Shown here piece after piece: positions 8,312 through 12,202 of a stretch of DNA of 12,202 nucleotides; the stretch's first letter is position 1, and the number at the start of each line of letters is the position of its first letter. The notes under the pieces were generated by a model that was not told the DNA's origin, searched no databases, and saw only the letters and a program-made list of their open reading frames with translations. Both the position numbers and the translations under genes were made by a program. The stretch covers positions 1 to 12,202 of the forward strand of contig RXOD01005871.1 in assembly GCA_005223375.1 (NCBI GenBank), given 5' to 3'. This stretch comes from Amoebophrya sp. AT5.2 (Eukaryota > Sar > Dinophyceae > Syndiniales > Amoebophryaceae).

Positions 8312-9236
8312 TCCTAAATAAAACCACGAAATCAATTCTACTGATGCTGGTGCTTTATGTGGTCGGGCCGGCGGGTTCTTCAATAACTCGACGATTGGTT
8401 TAGCAAAATTATCCCGACCACCACCACCGATAGTGCCACGCGACTTCAAGATAAAGACACCAACTGCAGCAGCGGCAGCCAGTACGTAGCACAACTACTG
8501 CCGCTGGAAAGAACAAGACCACGACCACGAGCAGGACGATTGTCGTCCTCGTCGTGAAGATGAAGAAGAAGATGTTGATCGTCATCATGTACTTACTGTT
8601 GATTAAATTATAAAGCTGCTGCAGCCCCCGCTGCTGGTGCAGCAAGAAGCAAGCGAATTGCGACGAACGAGGAACGACCCCCATGCGCATGTGCTTTAGT
8701 TTTGGAAGCGTGGTGCTGTTGTACTTCTACTTCTGCAGCTGCGTCCACCCCGTTGAGACGCGACGAGAAGCGACGAGGTGCCACCCCCACCGAGGCCAGG
8801 AGGTGTGAGCAGCTTCGCCGGACATCAGTGCTTGTGTGTTCTCGTTCAACGAGCGGCAGCGGCTCGAGCTCGTGGTCATCTACTAGCTATGATGCTTGTT
8901 CGTGTTTGTAGTTCTCAGCGATGCTTACTATGGTTCTTGGTCATGTTGTCCTCGTCGTGGAGGAGCAGGTCGTCGTCGACCACGGACGTGGATGGTTCGT
9001 AAACAGCGATGCTCATCGTGGACTCCGATGAAAATGGTGCTGCTTGTGTAGTTGTGAGATTTTTGAGTGCGAGCGTCGACGTCGCTTACGCAGCAGCAGG
9101 CGTCGATGGTGATGCTGGCTGCTCGTAGATAAGAATGGTAGGCCTACTAGTCGGCGCACTAGAGTAGTGCGGAGTGGTGGGCGAGAAGATCGCGATGCTG
9201 TGTCGAATTCAAAAACAGCATGCGTTGCTGCGGTCT

Positions 9237-10625
9237 TCACGCTAGCAAATCATCCTCCAGCCCGTTTGCTTCAGCGGCGCCGGCGCCAGCAGCTCCAGGG
9301 GGGGTCGAGCTTGCGCTGGAGGTCTCGGCTTCTTCCGCATGCAGACGTTCTTCGCGGATGATCCGCGCCAGCTGTGAACCAAAACCAGGCCCATGCTTCA
9401 CATAGTACTTCTCCAGCAGGCCCGCACTCGTGGCTCTATTCGCCGGGACACCTGGCGCGCCCTCCGGATAAATGGCGAGACATGTTCGCCCTGCCGTCCC
9501 GCCCTCTGGTGCCGCAGGATCATCAGAAGAGGAGCTACCGCTGTCGGAGATGGCGATCCCTGTCTCAGCGAGGACGCGGAACGGAATCAGGGCACTCCCA
9601 TGAAGCGGCAGCTCGTTCGACGATATGCGACTGGGGGAGGCCGCGACGCCTGAGACATCGGCGCGCGCGTGCAGCAGCAGGAAGTCGGCATCTTTCTGCG
9701 CGTATGGCTTTCCGGAAGCGCGCCGCATTGGGCACCGGAGTCCGTACTCCTTGCCGCGTTCCCTGCGAACGGATAGCAGCTTCTCCTGGATGCGGATCGA
9801 GAGACGGCTGATGCTGGTGGTCGTGCTCGTGGTGGTCGGGTTCTTACTGCTGCTGCTGCTGGTGCTGCGCCGCGCGTCTCCAGTACTTGCTCCTGCTCCT
9901 GCATCTTGAGCGCCGGCTGACGTGTCCACCTTCGCCTTTTTCAGGGGCGGCGAAGCAAGATCGACTTCGCCATGGTCATCTTCTCCATCGGTGCGGGGGC
10001 ACGAGAGGATCCCGTCGACACAAGAATACTCGGCTGCATGCGGAAGGTGGTTCGCAGTGTACTGCAGGCCAGCACTTGGGTCGGCGCGTAGCGACGCAAT
10101 GAAGAACGCCCTGGCACGTTTCTCCTTCAGGGTCTGTTCGCTGTACGCCATCTGAACGTCCGCGGCCGGTTCGTTTCCGTCCAGCAGCTGGATCCCCATG
10201 CCGCTGGCGCACAGCCGGCTCATCGTTTCCGCTAACTGGTCCAGCTGAATGTTGTGGGCCGGGTCGTTGGGGTCGAAATCGTCGTACTTCTTCTTCCGGT
10301 GGACGCGTTCGATGAGTATGGTGCTAGGGTCGCTGGAGCAGTAGCCGAGGAAGACCACTCCGTGAAGGGCTTCCTTCTCCGTCCGCAGCTTGTGGCGCAT
10401 CTTGCGGCACCAGGCCGGCGCTCGCCTCCTTGTCGTCTTCAATTGCACCAGCGACCACGGCGCGGCGGCTCGGGCGGCGCCGCTTTTTTCCTCCCCGGCG
10501 GCGCGGCGGATAAACAGGTCCGCATATGATTCGCCGCCAGCTTTCCACTCGATTCCGATCGGCCCGAGATGCTGCAGGAATTCCTTGCGGCACTCGGCCT
10601 CGATTTGGCAAGGTCGGTGACCCAT
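9237..10625 (-). CDS. Putative tandem PD-(D/E)XK (QxK-type) nuclease-like protein
   Basis: An intronless 462-residue product. Residues 1-110 fit the restriction-endonuclease-like fold: an N-terminal helix with Glu at 11 and 15, a strand with Asp36 in YADLFI, then LVQLKTT with Gln61 and Lys63, and a further strand near 90-106. Hydrophobic-Asp...Q-x-K-T is the known active-site layout of several PD-(D/E)XK families, in which Gln can replace the acid. A second, looser copy follows: helix 163-180, Asp204 in CVDGIL, then IRIQEK with Gln280 and Lys282, a DADFLLL strand near 312-318, and LIPFRVL near 346-352. Between the two halves of copy two lie a Lys-rich segment PPLKKAKVD (226-234), much like a Myc-type nuclear localisation signal, and a Ser/Thr insert (254-273). 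The C-terminal 30 residues are Ala/Gly/Ser-rich. The start is the first ATG; the frame stays open upstream to 10751 but that part is Pro/Thr/Ser-rich and lacks ATG. Nuclease activity and a nuclear role are inferred. A mobile-element origin is possible, but no terminal repeats were found. Confidence 0.75.
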   Translation of the reverse strand: MGHRPCQIEAECRKEFLQHLGPIGIEWKAGGESYADLFIRRAAGEEKSGAARAAAPWSLVQLKTTRRRAPAWCRKMRHKLRTEKEALHGVVFLGYCSSDPSTILIERVHRKKKYDDFDPNDPAHNIQLDQLAETMSRLCASGMGIQLLDGNEPAADVQMAYSEQTLKEKRARAFFIASLRADPSAGLQYTANHLPHAAEYSCVDGILSCPRTDGEDDHGEVDLASPPLKKAKVDTSAGAQDAGAGASTGDARRSTSSSSSKNPTTTSTTTSISRLSIRIQEKLLSVRRERGKEYGLRCPMRRASGKPYAQKDADFLLLHARADVSGVAASPSRISSNELPLHGSALIPFRVLAETGIAISDSGSSSSDDPAAPEGGTAGRTCLAIYPEGAPGVPANRATSAGLLEKYYVKHGPGFGSQLARIIREERLHAEEAETSSASSTPPGAAGAGAAEANGLEDDLLA

Positions 10626-11978
10626 TGTGGGGGGCGTGGAGGTAGGAGTGCTGGGTAGGCGTGGAGGCAGGGTTGATGGCGGCTTGTGCGTGGTGCTTTC
10701 TCTACAACGGCTCCTCGCACGTATTCTCGTGCTGCTGCTGAACAACAACAAGTAGATATGTATTATAGAAGACCGCGGGCGGGGTGGTCGTGTCGAAGAA
10801 GGAGTATTGTGGACGGAGCACTAGTAGAACTACAACTACTTGTTCTATAATTGCTCGGGGGGCTGGGGGGCTCCTTTTTGATTTCCGACCTTGCGCTGCT
10901 GCGTGGGTGTGATGCTACTTTGCACGTTGTAGATAGTCGACGAGGAGAGGCCTTTGATACTCCTTTTGCTTGGTGCTGCTGCAAGCTGAACAAGAACAAG
11001 GCGGCGGATATTGAAGCCGAAGCAACAACGCCCCCCGGGCGACCGCTGGATGATGCAGCGCCTAAGGTGGTCGGGCTTCCTATATGCGTTTTGTCGGTCT
11101 ACTGCGCCCTCGCTGTTCGCATGCGTCACCTACTTCTAGTACTTCTATCTACTTCTGTCAGCAGCCACGACTGCAGCAGCAGCTGCGGCGCGCCTCGGAA
11201 TGGAAATAAACCCGCGCCAGCTGCTCGGCCGGCCCGTGATCTCTCAAATGACTTCTACAGAGATCACGACGATGGAGATCAGAAGCAGGACCGACAACGA
11301 TCAGAATGAGTTTTTTCTCTACCAGCTGCTCCTGCGCCACCACTACTGGACCGACACCCCCTGCAGGTGGTCGCGTCGTACAGGACTCGTCTCTCGTCGC
11401 GCACTACTATGTCCTTATCTATAGCTCCTGCTACCGCGATTGCGATCACGTGGTCTCCACGCAAGAACTACTGGCGCGCCAAGAAGAGCGCATCGGTCGG
11501 CAATATCTTTCGGATCGTTCATCTCGTTGCACTTGTATCGCCACCTTGGTCGGAGGAGAGAGCTTCAGCAGCTGCAGCAGCTTCCGTAGATAGAATTGGC
11601 TGCCCTCCTCCTCGAGCACCAGCACGAACGAGAGCCGTATTAAAGCATTCGCCCGGCGGGCGGCCCGAAGGCCTCGGTGTACTACGTCATGACGGTAGAT
11701 AGATCCATCGCATTCGTCACCTCCACCAGCACCCGTAGGCACTTCTGACGTAGCGCTTGCAGCTCGACCCCCACAACAGCACTGCAGGACCCCCCCCGCA
11801 GTGATCAGCCTCCCCAGGCAAATCAGCAGGATGATCGGCCCCATTCTACTGCGCCACACCTTCAGCCCGTAGTCGTACGTAGTAGAGACAAGGAGGCGGA
11901 GAGGTAGAGGTAGTGATAGGCGCCCGCACGCCGGGCCACAGCATCATCACAAAGAACCATGGTCGATGGAAGCCCTTT

Positions 11979-12011
11979 GAGGACCCCAACGGAGGCTCTT
12001 TGAGGGTCCTC
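11979..12011. repeat. Inverted repeat, 8-bp arms
   Basis: Arms gaggaccc (11979-11986) and gggtcctc (12004-12011) enclose 17 bases. Both arms are also preceded by ctttgag, so a direct repeat overlaps the inverted one. There is no following T-run, so it is not a bacterial-type terminator. Confidence 0.7.
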
Positions 12012-12086
12012 CCGGAGCGGCAGCATGCGGCGCGGTTTGGGCGTTTCGGACCCAGCGCGACGCGGACCTATTTCGTGCCGTACGCC

Positions 12087-12145
12087 CGCGTTTCGGGACG
12101 GTTTCGCGGCCGACGTTTTGGTTCCAGTGCTCGCGTTCCGGGACG
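12087..12145. repeat. Imperfect GC-rich direct repeat near window end
   Basis: cgcgtttcgggacg (12087-12100) recurs as cgcgttccgggacg (12132-12145) with one mismatch and a 45-bp period. The surrounding DNA is unusually rich in CG dinucleotides compared with the CTA-rich intergenic DNA to its left. Confidence 0.75.
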
Positions 12146-12202
12146 CATCCACGATAAAAAACCCAAAACCCTACTTTGATTCTTTCTTTTAGATTTTGCT
12201 AT

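Larger units (their letters stand above)
7413..9236. other. Intergenic region between convergent genes
   Basis: I see no gene here. The open frames are short, start mostly without ATG, and have repeat-driven composition such as long Val/Leu or Ser runs. The region contains GAC/ACC-type trinucleotide tracts, CTACTA words, a CTGCAG array, short palindromes and several AATAAA words. It probably holds the 3' ends of both flanking genes. Confidence 0.6.
10626..12202. other. Right-hand region without a supportable gene
   Basis: The part next to 10625 is probably the promoter and 5' untranslated leader of the minus-strand gene; it is C-rich on that strand (10630-10680). Beyond it the open frames are short, overlap on both strands, and show repeat-driven Cys/Ser/Arg composition. 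A minus-strand frame with an ATG at 11844 begins with a short hydrophobic, signal-peptide-like run, but the rest looks random. The last 260 bases hold an inverted repeat and a GC-rich direct repeat and may be part of a dispersed repeat cut by the window edge. Confidence 0.5.

Noticed and set aside
10506..10530. YADLF motif in the minus-strand protein as a reverse transcriptase YxDD-type box
   Set aside because: The second Asp is missing, no other reverse transcriptase motif surrounds it, and the following VQLKTT fits a PD-(D/E)XK layout better.
10851..11309. Plus-strand open frame of about 150 codons
   Set aside because: It lacks an ATG at its start, composition changes along its length, there is no recognisable domain, and it overlaps equally long minus-strand frames.
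11446..11844. Minus-strand frame starting at an ATG with a signal-peptide-like N-terminus
   Set aside because: The hydrophobic start is short and the remaining sequence is Arg/Ser/Cys-rich, as seen in random GC-rich frames here. There is no stop or splice context to support it.
12158..12176. Telomere-like CCCAAAACCCTA next to the window end
   Set aside because: It is a single degenerate copy of the CCCTAAA type, not an array, so it is not evidence of a chromosome end.
1..12202. tRNA, rRNA, CRISPR arrays, bacterial promoters or operons, and a dinoflagellate spliced-leader relic
   Set aside because: I looked for cloverleaf-like arms, regular spacer-repeat arrays, Shine-Dalgarno-led gene strings and a CCGTAGCCATTTTGGCT-type leader, and saw none.

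Overview
The window looks like nuclear DNA of a protist. It holds a GC-rich gene split by spliceosomal-type introns (GT...AG, T-rich, 107-639 nt), long stretches without genes that are full of short tri- and hexanucleotide-type repeats, and no prokaryotic operon, ribosome binding site or viral hallmark gene. GC-rich exons, T-rich introns flanked by short CAG/CAGG direct repeats, and rich GAC/GTC and CTACTA repetition would fit an alveolate such as a dinoflagellate or syndinean (Amoebophrya-like) lineage. That placement is an inference from style only; no marker gene supports it.

Layout: 1-624 carries a nested 13/14/34-bp tandem repeat (104-239) and no recognised gene. 625-7412 (+) is read as one seven-exon gene: exons 625-888, 1033-1413, 1638-2421, 3061-3976, 4096-4395, 4533-4883 and 4991-7412. 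They join in a single open frame of 5418 nt, or 1805 residues. Its product is not recognised. It has a Cys/Trp-rich N-terminal two-thirds and a long disordered acidic/Ala/Ser-rich tail ending in a lysine-rich C-terminus. 7413-9236 is intergenic, with low-complexity repeats and small palindromes. 9237-10625 (-) is an intronless gene for a 462-residue protein that I read as two PD-(D/E)XK nuclease-like domains in tandem, each with a Q-x-K variant of the catalytic motif, plus a monopartite nuclear localisation-like signal between them. 10626-12202 has no supportable gene; it ends in a small inverted repeat and a GC-rich imperfect direct repeat.

The two genes converge tail to tail, with 1.8 kb between their stop codons. 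Nothing in the sequence ties them into one pathway. The best points for a second look are the intron borders of the large gene (CAG/CAGG repeats at both ends, three successive introns all splitting an AGG codon at the same phase, and two donors that can be read as GTACAG or as non-canonical sites after CAG) and the double Q-x-K nuclease-like protein, whose second copy is interrupted by a Ser/Thr-rich insert.
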